NCBI GenBank assembly: GCA_025345505.1
Contig: JANVCC010000048.1
Span: 3,516,640 to 3,580,639, forward strand
Direction: 5' to 3'
Length of the DNA: 64,000 bases
Source of the DNA: Todiramphus chloris collaris
Lineage: Eukaryota; Chordata; Aves; Coraciiformes; Alcedinidae
Shown here: positions 26,701 to 38,613 of the stretch, piece by piece
Layout: each line of letters opens with the position of its first letter
Numbering within the stretch: the stretch's first letter is position 1
Program-made: the position numbers and the translations under genes
The notes under the pieces: generated by a model
What the model saw: only the letters and a program-made list of their open reading frames with translations
Databases searched by the model: none
Told to the model about the DNA's origin: nothing

Positions 26701-27560
26701 AGCATCTGGAGAAGTCTAAACAAGCTGCTGAAGGGAGCTGTATAATAAATCTGCTTCTGAAGTACTGGTTTTGACAGACATGTGTTTCAGAGAGATGAAA
26801 TCTGCTTTTTGTGGTGGTGTTTTCCCAGTGGCCAGTGACTCACGGGAGAGGTGCTGAGCTAAATGGTTAAGGAAAGGTTTGGGCAGCGGACTGGTGTCTT
26901 CCCCTGGGCTGTACTGGGTGACCCTATAAATCCATGGGGGAGTCCCCTTTCTAAGAGTGTGCACAAGGTGGGTCTGTAATTGTTTTTGCATGGATGCTGC
27001 TCTTCTGACTTCAAAAAAATAAGAAGAAATTACTATTTACCATAGCCAAACATCTGTACTTTAGACAGTGTGTGAAGACTGCTGTGACTCGATCTGCCTT
27101 CATGAGTTGCTCCTGATTCAAAGTGCCAGTGTTTGTTGCCTCCTGAAAGGCTTTGTTTCTGAAGGTTGGTGCATGCCCAAGACGTGAGGAGAGATCTATT
27201 TTAAGACATAACGAGCACCCGTGTTTTTTCCTTGATAAATTGTCTGTGAATCTGAATTAAGAAAACCCAGTTGTTCTGTAATTAATGTTTTAGAAGCAGA
27301 CCATTTTTTCATCTAGAATTTCCCTGTCACTTTTTTGACCAAGTGTATTTTTTCTCTCTGAACTCAAGTGCAGATGGCAATAATTCACTTTGTGTTTTGT
27401 GTTATTCTGCAGCGTAAGCTGGAAGCTGAGATAGGAAGAGGAGATCTGAAATCTGTTGGGTTTAAACTGCCCTTTGCAAGCCTACCTTTCACCTCGTATG
27501 CTGCTCGGAAAGCCAGCCTTTAACAAAGGCTACCTGGCTTCAGATTGCAACCTGAGTTGT
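20772..27560 (+). other. PARD3: PARD3 intron 1, no exon seen
   Basis: About 6.8 kb. It contains a CpG-rich patch at about 22140-22530 (listed separately), AC-rich low-complexity bits near 23090 and 24908-24942, and otherwise nothing recognised. Open frames up to about 117 codons match no family I know. Confidence 0.6.
22140..22530. promoter_or_regulatory. Short intragenic CpG-rich patch
   Basis: Between 22141 and 22312 I count about 17 CpG in 172 bases, with G+C clearly above its surroundings and CpG near the expected frequency, unlike the CpG-depleted intron around it. CpG remains raised to about 22530. A CRE-like TGACGTGA lies at 22219-22226. This is consistent with an alternative promoter, a lncRNA start or a methylation-free enhancer. 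No first exon with a convincing donor was identified. Confidence 0.4.
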
Positions 27561-27734
27561 GAGATATTGGAATGGGCTGCCCAGGGAGGGGGTTGAGTCC
27601 CCATCCCTGGATGTGTTTAAACATTGCTTGGATGTGGTGTTGGGGGACATGGTCTAGGGGTGAACTTGTAGAGTAGGGCTGATGGTTGGACACGATGATC
27701 CCAAGGGTCTTTTCCAACCTGAGTGATTCTGTGA
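27561..27734 (+). repeat. CR1 LINE 3' fragment, sense strand +
   Basis: Begins near GGAATGGGCTGCCCAGGGAG, passes through CCCCATCCCTGGATGTGTTT and GGACATGGTCTAGGGG, and ends GAGTGATTCTGTGA. This is about the last 175 bases of CR1, 5'-truncated and non-coding. Confidence 0.9.
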
Positions 27735-30033
27735 AGATTGAGCTTTTTAACTTTATCGCTCCCCTCTTCCTCTCTCTGAATAAGTAGACCTAGAAATCCA
27801 CCCTACGTAAAAGCAAACTTGCGGAGTCCTCCCGCTAATCGCATCTTTGTAGATGGTTTACTCTGCAGAAGAGACTGTCACGCCTGCTGCCAGCCTCCTT
27901 CAGAGAGCAGGTTGCAGCCTTGCAGTTAAATGCTCCTGACATCTGTTGGTGATCGACCAGCAGCAGGACAAGGCCTTCAGCATCCATCGGCTCTCCTGTG
28001 TTGGGGATGGTGTTAAATGGAGAAAGGAGAAGCAAAATACCGGCGTAATCTTGAAATAAATGTAAATACACGGAAGGAAAGGGTGGAACTACTAAAATTT
28101 ACCACTTCCATTTTGTTTTTTCTTTAAAAGCATGGATTTTAGTGCATATTGTGCTCAGTATAGAACTCCACTATTTAAAACCAGTTCTGTGTTTTAACAC
28201 TTCCTAGGCCACTTTCATGGTAATGACACTACTTAGCAAGAGCCTTTCAAGTAATCTATGTAGCTGTGTACTGACACAGGACATTGGGGAAGCCTTTGGA
28301 AACCAGCTAATAGAATCCACTGGAAATTCAAATGTCTTGGAGCGTGGGGACTTTTCCTCTCCGTGTCTTCACTTTACACCTTTGCCCTGATCCTTGTTGT
28401 GGACTTCAGTTTCCACTCCTGCATCCAGACTGGCACCAGCTCTGTTACCTCGAGGTGAGGGGAGGCCCTGATTTGCAATGTGGCTGGGCTGCCCTGTTGT
28501 ATTCCTCCCCAGCAGCTTAATGCTTTTAGAGCTTGCTTTCATTCTAGGATGATCTGCTTCAAATTGTCTGTATTTTTAATGCGGAGGAGAGATGATGCAT
28601 GCAGGTTGTATGGGCTGTTGGTAAAAAGCAAACATTTTGTGCGGTGAAGCGGTTAAAAGGTTCACTAAGCTGTAATTCAGAAATCAGAGCGTCTTCAAAG
28701 AAGTTTAATGTGAGTTCAGCAGTATAGTGTAGAAAATTGAGAGGTGCTTTTTTCCGTGGCAGCTGTTCCTTACTCCATTTTAACAGATTTTTCAGGTGCA
28801 CAGGAACCTGAGGTATGGAAAGAGGGATATGGAGAAAGGAACAGGGGAGACGGTAATTGCTGGGGTTAGGGGTTAAGAAAAACGGTTGCAGTGTCTTGTC
28901 TTTCAGAAGCGTGGCTGAATCCCGTGGTGGAGGTACAGGAATTACCTCGTTAGTGTTGCTCCACCGATGCTGTGATTCGAGCAGGGAAATGTATCTATCA
29001 ATGCTCTGCTTTTCCATCTGCGAGATAGGGGCACGGAGTAGGAAGGGGCTCACTTTAATCACTGCTCTTTCAGCACAGCCCCACGTGAACTGGGAAGCCG
29101 TGTCGGTTTGTTCCCAACACAGATGACTGGGGACTGGAGCGCTCAGCTGGGAGCAGGGCCGTGTGTTCCTGCGGCTGGTTCTCTGCGAGGACCTCGTTAA
29201 CTGTGTTTCACAACAGCACGGTGGTAATTGCAGCGAGCGGGTACTTGCATAAAGTCCTCCTGTGGTTTTTCTCTGCCTCTTGCTGTTACCTTAGGAAAGA
29301 GGAAAAGTAACTTTGCTCTACTCGTCTGTGCTGCAGGAAAGCTCTGCAGCACCCGTCAGTTCTAACAGCGTCCAACACCTAAACTAGGAGCGAGGAGATG
29401 TGTCTCCAGCACCTTCTCCTCTTCGCTGGATAATTTCCTTCTGTGCTTTGCCACCTTCTACCTTCAAAAACCAAATCCGCAAGCAAACACTGCAGCATGA
29501 ATTTGGCAAGTGTGTAGTTATCCCCAGAGAGTGAGTGGAGAAGGGAGGCACAGGAGGTCTCTGCCTGGACCAGGACCACACAGGCAGTTCAGCACCAAGC
29601 TGGAAATAAAGTGGCGACCGGCTGACTCCTTAACCTCAAGAATATCTTTCCCCTCTAGTAAGGATGTGGTAAAATATTGCTGTATTTAATCCTCCTGCGC
29701 TCCTGTAGCTCAGCCTCTCTATGAAAGACATGCCGTGCTTCGCCAAGCTGAAAAGGGAATGTCTTGTGGTAATTGGCTGTTGAAAAGAAAGTTTCTTCCT
29801 TTTAGAGTGGAGTCTGTCGTGTTAAACTGCTTAATAATTTCTGTTTCTTATGTAATTTTTTTTTCAGTGTGCTCATACTGTGGTTGAGATTTTTATACAC
29901 TAATTGGTCCTCGGCAGTGAGGATGTTGATTCCAGCGTTTCATGATTGTTTAAATGTTTGTAACCTAGAATGAAAGCAAAGGAAATGCTTAAGCTTGACT
30001 TTAGTATAACTATCTAAAGTGATTTATCAAGTG

Positions 30034-30063
30034 ATTATATATATTTTTTTATATATATATAAA
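30034..30063. repeat. (AT)n microsatellite
   Basis: Alternating TA units interrupted by a T8 run, about 230 bases before the solo LTR. Confidence 0.85.
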
Positions 30064-30288
30064 TCTAAATGACACATAGAAGCCAAAAGGAGATATGTCA
30101 GCCATGTAGTTGGTTTAAACATGAGAAATTTAGGAAAGGGAGAATATTGATCCATGCCAGTGGGATTTACATCTGTTGTGTGGTGCTGTGATGTTGTTTG
30201 TGTTGTGTGTGTGGTTTGTTTTTCATTTGTTTTTCTTTTTTTTTCCCCATTCCTTCTTAAAGTGCTGTTATTTCCTCCTGCTGCAAAA

Positions 30289-30293
30289 GTGTT
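30289..30293. repeat. Target-site duplication, left copy (GTGTT)
   Basis: Immediately precedes the first TG of the solo LTR and is identical to the five bases after its final CA. Confidence 0.85.
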
Positions 30294-31088
30294 TGTCCTG
30301 GTTTGAGTGAAAACGGAACTAATTCTGTTCAGTAATTTTACTTTTCAGCTTGGTTCTTCTAATTAACTGCACTTTCTGAAGTTAGCAGCCTGTTTTCACA
30401 GACAGTGCCTGCTTCTAGCAGTGATAACACCTTATGTTTAGAGTTACTACCAAGGATTGGTATGCAGACCAAGGCCACTGCTGGGTCTTGTGTACCACAC
30501 TGGGGGGTGCAGAGGGTGAAAGGCTGCACCTTCAGGGAGGAGTGGACAGGACGGGAGACTCTAAACTGACCAGCGAGGTATTCCATCCCATATACACCAT
30601 ATTTGGTCTAGAGCTGAGGGACCCGAAGGGTCTCTGGGCTCTTCTCTCCCCTCTTGGACTGCTTTGCCAGCTTTTGCTTGGCTTGGCTCGGGTCCTCTCT
30701 CGGTTCCTTCCTCGGAGCACCCAAGGAGGACTGCCTTCGATCCGATCTGCGTGTTCCTGAACCCAGTACCAGAATCCAGCTCCTGAACACAGCTCCCGAC
30801 TGCTGCGGGGCCCAGTCTGGGACTCCTCTGGAGCCTGCACAACATCAGTGGTGACGGTGATGTAATTACCATCAGGGGGGTTGGGTTCGATACTGGTTTT
30901 GTATATATTTGTATATATTCTATTTTTATAATTATTATTTTCCTTTTCATTAAAGCTGTTCTAGTTTCCTTTTCTAATATAAGTCTCTCTCCCTTATTCC
31001 CTTTCTCTTCCCCCTTGGGGAGGGAGGGGGGTTAACAGAGAGCGTCTGTTATAGGTTTAAGGGGCTGCCCTGACCCTAAACCACGACA
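30294..31088 (+). mobile_element. Solo LTR of an endogenous retrovirus (ERVL-like)
   Basis: A 795-base unit starts TGTCCTGGTTT and ends AAACCACGACA. These are imperfect inverted termini of the TG...CA type, expected of retroviral LTRs. The identical 5-mer GTGTT flanks it on both sides (30289-30293 and 31089-31093), a 5-bp target-site duplication. An ATTAAA polyadenylation signal is at 30949-30954, followed by a T/C-rich R-U5-like stretch, which orients it on the + strand. There is no internal gag, pol or env sequence and no second LTR, so this is a solo LTR left by recombination between two LTRs. The 5-bp duplication and overall look suggest a class III (ERVL-type) avian element; the family name is recognition, not a search. 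It could contribute promoter or polyadenylation signals inside PARD3 intron 1, in the sense orientation. Confidence 0.88.
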
Positions 31089-31093
31089 GTGTT
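31089..31093. repeat. Target-site duplication, right copy (GTGTT)
   Basis: Immediately follows the terminal CA of the solo LTR. It is identical to 30289-30293. Confidence 0.85.
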
Positions 31094-33002
31094 TTAGGTA
31101 AGGTGGTCATGGGCAAGAAATCTTTGGTAGTCAGTAAGTGCTCTAATAGTGTTCAGCCGATGCCAGTAAGAATTGTCTTCATGTGTATGCATTCGATTTA
31201 GATTGATGGGGTTAATTGCCTTGGTCTCAACTTTGCCTGGAGACTACTGTGCTCCTGATGCTGATTTAAAAGGAACTCAATCTACCAACGCTTTTTAATC
31301 CCTTCTGCACGCAGTGCTGAAGAAAGCATGTTTCTCCTCTGGCAGATAGAAGCTTTGGTGATTAGAATGTCATATTCAAGATCTCTATATTAGGGGTAAG
31401 GAAACACGCAGAGCTGCAGCAGGGCTCGAAAGAGCAAAGAGGGGAGTGCTTGCTGTAGCCCACATTAAACAATAGCAGTACTAAGCTCTGAAAATGGAGA
31501 TTTTTGCAATTTATAATTCCACCCCAAAGCAGCTGTTTTCAACCCACTAGTCTGAGTTTAGCAAGCGGTGGTTTTTATTCTTTTGTGTTTCAGGAGACAC
31601 ACCACAGCCCAACTGCTGTTTGTTAGCCCTGCTTTTGTGGAAGCCTTCGGGAGCTGTTAACAGCTGCCATAGCCATCCTGTTATCTCCAGCGTTTTGCCA
31701 AAATGCAGCTGGTGGACTCTGCAAACGGATGCATTTGCTAAATCACTGTAGGTGACATCGCTTGTCTTGTGCCTCTGTCTTTTCAAGCGACTCTGTGTGC
31801 CTTTGACATAGGTGAGGACATACAATGCAATTGGAAGCAGCTGTTTCTGACCTGTTCGGTGGCATCAGCGTTCTGGCTTGTTCAGCAAAACCAGTTCTGT
31901 TGTACTAGTTCCTAGCTTCTACTTCTTTTCCAGTGCTGTTTCTGATTCCTGCAGTTGATCGTTGCCCACCAGCGTTGCCGTTCCTTGTACGCGCTGTATG
32001 CACACTGGAGGCACTGGTGTGGGAGGTTTCCTAATGATGCTGTGGCAAGAAATCATAGGGAAGGTTCTACTTTGGTTGTGGTCCTGGCTTCATCTACTGT
32101 GTCCTGCAGTAGAGAAAAGGAGTAGATGGTCTGCAAGTGCTTATGAATAGTGTATAAACTTCTCTTCCTTTACTCTGCCACATATATACAAAGGTAATTT
32201 TTTTTTTAGGCTATCTCTGGCTTTTTTTGCTGCCTTAAACTCGGCCTATTCCCTATACCAGAACTCTAATCAAAGAATTCTGTACTGTCCTGTTACTCTT
32301 ACATCCTGATTACGTGAGCTGTTCCTTCAGGCATGCAGTAACAAACCAACAGGGGCGGCGGGGGCGATTGCAGCAGCGTGCTTTCCATCCCCGTTCTCGC
32401 CGCGCTGCTCTCAAACGCCTGAACTCGCCACGTGAGCAGGATGCAGGAGGACAGATTGTTCAGCTACCAGCAGCATTGTCGTGGGGATCCTGCTACTGAG
32501 TCAGGACTTTGCACAAAAAAAAAAAAGTGGAGTTTTGTTGAAAGCAACTGAGCTGCGATGCGTGGTGGTCAATGAATGCGTGGCGTAGGCCTCTGCCAGT
32601 TCGGATGTTGCTGCCTTTCTGTTTGCCCTGTGGTTTGTAACTGGGATGCGTTCCCAAATGGAGATTGTTCTGATAGTGGTCTAAAAGGATATTTCTGCGT
32701 CTGTTCTTTTCCAGGATATATTTATATTGAATTTGTACCCCATCAAATAACTTTAAACTTGTATGTAATTTGTTTTAACAGTAGTGAAACTTTTTTTCAT
32801 GTCAACACTTCTCCTGATGTGGAGGTACAGTCAGCATTTCAGCAACAACAGACAGAAAATGCATCGGATGAGCTGCTTGCCAAGCAAGCTTCATATGGTA
32901 ATCAATATGAGGAAAAAAAACCCAAATGATCAATGTGAAGAGGAGGAAGGAATTTAGTTAAAAATATGAGTAGATAACTATCTGACGTCTTTGTTGGCAA
33001 CA
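31094..33002 (+). other. PARD3: PARD3 intron 1, no exon seen
   Basis: About 1.9 kb between the solo LTR and the next CR1. A small CpG-rich patch at 32345-32450 is listed separately. Open frames up to 117 codons (for example 32576-32929) show no known domain. Confidence 0.6.
32345..32450. promoter_or_regulatory. Very short CpG-rich patch
   Basis: About a dozen CpG in roughly 100 bases, including GGCGGCGGGGGCG and CGCCGCGC clusters and a CACGTG E-box at 32429-32434, in an otherwise CpG-poor intron. It may be a small unmethylated regulatory element. It is too short to call a CpG island by usual length thresholds. Confidence 0.25.
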
Positions 33003-33680
33003 GGGACAGTGGGATCAAGTGCAGGTTTGTGGGTGACACTGAGCTGTGTGGTATGGTGACAGGCTGGAGGGAAGGGATGCCATCCAGAGGGACCTGGACA
33101 GGCTGGAGAGGTGGGCCCATGCCAACCTCATGAAGTTCAACAAGGCCGAGTGCAAGGTCCTGCACCAGGGTCGGGGCAATCCCAAGCACAAATACAGGCT
33201 GGGCAATGAGTGGATTGAGAAGGATATACACCCGTTGGAAGCAGGTCCATGAAGATGATCAGAGGGCTGGAGCACCTCTCCTGTGAAGACAGGCTAAAAG
33301 AGTTGGAGTTGTTCAGCCTGGAGAAGACTCCAGAGAGACCTTATAGCAACCTTTCAGTACCTAAAGGGGGCCTACAAGAAAGCTGGAGAGGGACTTTTTA
33401 CAAGACCATGCAGTGGTAGGACAAAGGGTAATGGCTTTAAACCAGAAGAGGATAGATTTAGATCAGATGTAAAGAAGAAATTCTTTACTGTGATGGTGGT
33501 GAGATGGTGGAAGAGGTTGCCCGGGGAAGTTGTGGATGCCCCCTTGCTGGAGGTGTTCAAAGCCAGGTTGGATGGAGCTTTGAGCAGCCTGCTCTAGTGG
33601 AAGGTGCCCCTGCCCATGGCAGGAGGGTTGGAATGAGATGATCTTTTAAGGTCCCTTCCAACCCAAACCATTCTGTGGTT
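33003..33680 (+). repeat. CR1 LINE copy with internal deletion, sense strand +
   Basis: Starts in the reverse-transcriptase ORF near GGACAGTGGGATCAAGTGCA and ends near ATTCTGTGGTT. The first 225 bases still read as CR1 pol protein in one frame ([18 protein letters not shown] and following residues). Near 33228 the match jumps from the EKD motif to the segment before CAGAGGGCTGGAGCACCTCT, so a block of the usual element is missing. The 3' UTR part includes GGGTAATGGCTTTAAACCAG and the CTGCTCTAGTGGAAGGTG block. It is a dead, 5'-truncated copy. Confidence 0.9.
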
Positions 33681-34365
33681 ATACAACTACATAGTTTCCA
33701 GTGAAGTACAAAGCCTATAAAATCAGGTATGTTCACTGATTTATGGGTTGCTCAAACATGACTGTGATCTGAGTCAACTGAACTTCTTTCATAAGTGGCA
33801 TATCCTGAGGAACAGAAACGCTGAAGGACACTCCTTTATTTTTGAATCACATTTCTATGTTTCCAGGTGGAAAGAGAAAAGTTCTCATTTTTCTCCCTCT
33901 TCTTTTTGCCATCCTTTCCCCCCCCTTTCCTTCCACCTAATTGTAGCTTAGAGCTGACAAGGGTAGACTGCTTTCACAGACCGAGCGTCCTGCTGTACAG
34001 CTGTGCTATTTGCTTGCTGCTTTATCAGCGCAGGGCAAACTGTTCAGTCTATTTCTATTTTTTTTTTTTACAGCACCTCCTTTTCATTACACTTGCAGAG
34101 AGCATGGGTTTGGTTGTCACCGTTCAGCTGGACTGTGTACAGAAAAATAGAGAGGAATCATCCCAGCTCTACTGGCCGTTGAAATACTTTACCTGTGTTT
34201 CTGTTTGAGAAAGCCTCTTGGCATTTTTTCCCTATGTCTCATCTGCAAAGTATATAAACTGCAAATATCCTGTCGTTCCTGCTCTAGGAATGAGTGGAGA
34301 AAATAGTCTGCTACGTGTCTGGAATTTCGTATTTATGTATCAAAATGTAGAAGAAAAGCTATTAG
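33681..34365 (+). other. PARD3: Unique intronic spacer between two CR1 copies
   Basis: About 690 bases with no recognised element, a C-rich run near 33920 and a T-run near 34060. No exon seen. Confidence 0.55.
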
Positions 34366-35195
34366 GAGAGGTCAGTGTGGTTTCACCAAGGGGAAATCAT
34401 GCTTGACCAATCGGATAGCCTTCAGTGATGTCATCACTAGCTAGTTAGATGAGGGGAGAGCAGTGAGTGTTGTCTACCTCGACTTCAGCCAGCCTTTTGA
34501 CACTCTTTCCCATAACATCCTCAGTGGGAAACTCGGGAAGTGTGGCTTAGGTGAGTGGGCAGTGAGGTGGACTGAGAGCTGGGTGAGTGACAGAGCTCAG
34601 AGTCGTGATCAGCGGTGCAGGGTTGAGTTGGAGGCCTTCGGTGTTCCCTGGGGATCAGCACTAGATCTAGTCTTCTTCAAAATATTTATTTACTCCACAT
34701 CTGGAGTAGCATGTCCAGTTCTGGGCTCCCCAGTTCAAGAGAGACAGGGAACTACTGTCAGAGGGCAACAAAAGTGATGTGGGACGGAAGCATCTCTCTT
34801 ACAAGGAAAGGTTGAGAGAGCTGGGATTGTTTAGCCTGGAGAAGACTGAGAGGAGACCTTATCAGTACCTATAAATATCTGAAGTGTGGGGGCAAGGAGG
34901 ATGGAGCTGGACCTTTTCAGTAATGCCCAGTGTCAGGACAAGAGGCAATGGGAATGAGGTGGGACACGGCAAGCGTCATCTAAATACAAGGAAAAACTTC
35001 TGAAGAAGTAAACTGAGGGTGATGGAGCCTTGGAACAGGCTGCCCAAGGAGACTGTGGAGTCTCCGTCTCTGGAGATGTTCACAACCCACCTGGCTGTGA
35101 TCCCATGTGGTGTGCTCTGGACAAACCTGCTTTGGTCGGGGGGGTTGGGATAGACTATCTTTAGAGGTCCCTTCCAACCGTGATGATTCTGTGAT
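34366..35195 (+). repeat. CR1 LINE copy with reverse-transcriptase remnant, sense strand +
   Basis: The 5' part encodes a decayed CR1 reverse-transcriptase piece: GFTKGKSCLTN-like residues near 34379, then VVYLDFSQPFDTLSHNIL near 34469-34522 (the conserved YLDFSKAFDT motif), and GVPWGSALDLVFFKIFI near 34640-34690 (a decayed form of GVPQGSVLGP). After about 34690 the match skips to the segment coding for TLEYC-like residues and the 3' region, so the YADD-bearing central block is absent. The 3' end reads CCTTCCAACCGTGATGATTC then TGTGATA. Non-functional. Confidence 0.9.
34463..34690 (+). pseudogene. CR1 pol (reverse transcriptase) fragment
   Basis: This is the readable coding part of the CR1 copy at 34366-35195. 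It covers the RT finger/palm region with the YLDFSQPFDT motif and a damaged GVPQGS motif (GVPWGS). The open frame continues only because of the internal deletion and soon leaves RT homology. The catalytic YADD box is missing, so no active enzyme can come from it. Confidence 0.8.
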
Positions 35196-38100
35196 AGCAA
35201 ATCTGAAAGGTAGAGTACCTGAAAATTGTCTCAACCCAGCTTCTGCTCTACTCATTGAGTGCCACACTTGGTAAATATAAACCACATTTGCACCCGTGGC
35301 ACCAGTCCCTTACAGAAGGATGTTTCCTGGGTTGTGGTGAGTTCTGTGATTAGGATCAGACTGGTAGAAGCTAGGCAGGAGCACCCTAAAAGCAGCAGAA
35401 TTGTGTCCAGGCAGAGGCATCTGCCAGTACAGCTGCTTGTCAGATTCTGGAGCTGAACCCTTACTGGTGTACATTTAATGTTCCACGACTTGGGTTTCTT
35501 CAGGTAGCAGCCTTGCAGTTGGATACACGTCACACCGTGAAATCTGTGCAGTGCAACTCCCCACCATGAGCAGAGGTGGCCTTGATTCCAAGGGTGACCC
35601 TGCAGAGGTTCCCAGCTCTGAGCAAGGCTGGTGCACTGGGGTCACTGGGGATTACTGGTGTGCTGAGGCACCAGGCAAAGCGGGCGGGAAGGAGAGAAAG
35701 GATGTATTTGTGTTAAGCTGCTGCACGGACTGTCCACGTCTGTAAGCCTCCTCTTCAGGGGTGGGGAATGTCAGCGGTGTCCCTTGCTCGGATCACTCTG
35801 CAGTGATCGCTTGGAAGGAGGTGCTGCATGGGTGGTTGTGGCATCATGGCCAGAGGGAACCTTCTGCTTTGTCAGCCTGACTGTGTCCTTACCTTTCCTG
35901 GAGTCTCTGTGGGATGCCATGCCCGAGTGTGATTGCCTTTCAAAGAAGCTCCCTAGAGGTTTGAAGGACCTCTAGTGAAGTAGAAGCCAGTGCCTTTGGA
36001 GGTAAATGCCCTGCTGTTGGGAATGTGCACTGTATTTCCCGTTGGAATACAGAACAGCATTTTTCAGCCTTGTGTTACATTGATGCCAGCCTGAGTCTTG
36101 GGTTTTCAGGAGCAGATTCTGTTTGAACTTTCCCAGTGACGCTGGAGGTCCCTGGGAATCAAGTTCTTCTTTTCCTGTGAATACCTGTGGGCTCTGTGAC
36201 CATGTTCGTCCTTCCTGTTCTGGATAAATCGTTTGAATTAAGGACCATAATACAGAAAACTGAAGAGAAAAAGGGTAATGTTGTAAGAGACTACATTTGA
36301 ACTGGCAATGGCTTCTCTTGTCTCACTATCTTTATTTGGGCTCTGGATAATCACGGGATTGAATTTCACTGGATTTCAGTTACAGGAATGGAGTCCATAA
36401 TTAAGGAGTTAAGTGAATGGCCCTGAGGGTCAGGCTACTGGCGTTTTGAGGAGTTACTTCAGTGACTGCTTAGTTTTTGTCCAGAGGTTGAACTTTTGTG
36501 GTTTCTATGTTTTCAGTTTTTTAATTACCACTCTCATACTTGCACACACATACAAAGATCTGAAAGTAGAGTTTAATTCCTGTCTTATATATCAAGAAAG
36601 AATTTGGGTTCTGTTCTCACAAAACCCCAACCCCTCAAGGTTTCTAGAATCCGTTTGGAGTGGCCCTGGGGGACTGTGATGGAGAAGCCTCCATGGGTAC
36701 CATTTCTCTTTGGGGTGGAGGGGTGGTGGGGCAGGCAATCTCATTGATTCAGAAGGCCAGCTGCTCCACTCTAACAGCTTGGCTTGAGGATGTGCTTGGC
36801 TTTTGTGATGATTTGGTGCTGCTGGCATCGGCTGCTTCCCCCGGCACCGTCAGCAAGGGTTGAGACTTCAGCCTTCCTGCTGCTCTGGGGGATACGGTCC
36901 CAGTGCGAGGGCTGCTCTTTGGTTGCTGAGAAGTTGCGGGACTGTGGGGATCAACAGGATAGCTACCTCCTTTCCAGAGAAGGAAACACACAGCGATGTA
37001 GCCTGGTAATTTTTGTTCTGAGTTTTATTTTCCGCAGTTCTGCTGAGTCGCTGCTTGCGAGCAATGCACGCGCTTTCTGCCGTGTCCCTGCCTTTGCAGC
37101 TTTGTGCCTGCAAACATCAAAACTCTTTTCTCTTTGAGAGAAGCCTGTTCGCTGGCGAATGGAGTCAGCGATTCAGATTGCTGTTCGCGAGGGCAAAAGA
37201 AAAACCAGAGTATCTGAGCAGAATTGTGTCGTGTTTGGCAATTGGCTTTCACAGGACACACGAAGCTTTCTCAGCCTTCGCAAGCACTGGTGTCTGTAGG
37301 CTCTCCCAAACGTGCAGTGCCTGCTGCTTTAGCAATGCTTGCCTCTTGAGCGAGTGGGACAGGGAGTGGAGCCAGCTAGCCCTGAGTTTGGGATAAGACA
37401 TCTCAGAAATCACAGGTCTTGCAACTCCACGTGCTCAGGACTCGGCACAGTGGTTACTTGAGCATGTTTATCCATTTTGTGGTTTAGACTTAGGAGCAGC
37501 AAGTTCTTAAGTACTGCATTCATGTAACCTTGTGTGTTGACAGCTGCCCTTCAGTACTGGCAGGCTCCAGAAGCACACACTGCATCCAGGTGCCTGGAAG
37601 CCACCTCTGATACACGAGTTGCCCACACTCATGTGCTGCTCAGAGCTGCTGCAGTAATTGTAATAGAACAAGCTTTGAGGTGTTTGATGGTAATCGAGTG
37701 CTGCCATACCTTGTGCTCTTTCCTGGATCTGGATTCCCTCACCTCCCTATATGATTTGGGTTAAAAGTTGTCCATTTGCTTCAGTAGAGGTGGTTCTGAA
37801 GACTAAGCAAGATGTTTGACGTGGGACAACCTAGGTTTGCTGGACTGAGTCTTATTAGAGAACATTCAGACTCCTGCTATTGCCCTTTCACAGAATTGAT
37901 ACAAGTTCCCCCAGAGCCAATATATATTTTTTTAATAACCTTAATAATAAACCCCCCCAATCCTTTATTATCTTGGGATGCTTAGTATCCCTTTTTATTT
38001 ACTGGAATGATGCCAGGCACCCAGTGAGCGCTCCGAGCTTACGTAATAGAGAAGGTGAATCATTGTGCAAGGAACCAAACCCAGTGACAGAGCTGCTGGT

Positions 38101-38499
38101 AAATGTGCTGCCAGTTCAAGGTGGATCTTTGCAATCGGAAGCCGGCGATAAACAAAGCAGCGAATCAGCTGAGGTGCTCGGGGAGCCCTGTTGGGCTGAG
38201 GGAGTGCGTGTGTGGCCTCAGCACCACAAGCTGCAGGCATATGTTGAGAGACTATAGCAAACCTACACACGCTGGGCTGGGAGTGCGTGCCAGGCTCTCT
38301 GTGAGAAGGAACAGAAAGCTCACGTTGACAAGGAAGAACGAAGAGGCTGGTATTTGTCAGGGTTTAGCCATAGAGAGTGTTTGCCACTGTTAGGTCTAAG
38401 GTCAGGGTGTGTGAGAGCTCACCCTTGTTTCTGTTTCATATTCCATAGCATGAATTAAACTGGCTGGTCTGGGTAACTGTCAGCTTGTTGTGGACAGTT

Positions 38500-38613
38500 T
38501 ATTATTTATTATTATAATGTTGTTATTATAATGTTGTTATTATTATATTTTATAGATATATAATATTTATTATTATATTATTATTTTTTTTTATTATTAT
38601 TATATTATTGTAG
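38500..38613. repeat. AT-rich tandem repeat (TAT/ATT units)
   Basis: Imperfect ATT/TAT trinucleotide repeats with a tandem duplication of the 14-mer ATTATAATGTTGTT, then TATAGATATATAATATTTAT and further ATT units. The length is probably variable. Confidence 0.9.

Larger units (their letters stand above)
27735..30293 (+). other. PARD3: PARD3 intron 1, no exon seen
   Basis: Unremarkable intronic DNA ending at the solo LTR. A minus-strand open frame of 167 codons (28559-29062) is the longest here. It shows no domain, signal peptide or family resemblance, and I treat it as chance. An AT microsatellite lies at 30034-30063. Confidence 0.6.

Noticed and set aside
27411..27523. Possible exon after TTCTGCAG with about 36 open codons
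   Set aside because: A reasonable acceptor is present but the reading frame ends without a donor, the peptide is not from Par-3, and no polyadenylation signal follows closely.
28559..29062. Minus-strand 167-codon open frame
   Set aside because: No recognised domain, no splice structure and no supporting signal. Its length is within chance for a window this large.
30434..30950. Several open frames on both strands inside the solo LTR
   Set aside because: LTRs of this kind do not encode protein. The frames overlap on both strands and have no domain.
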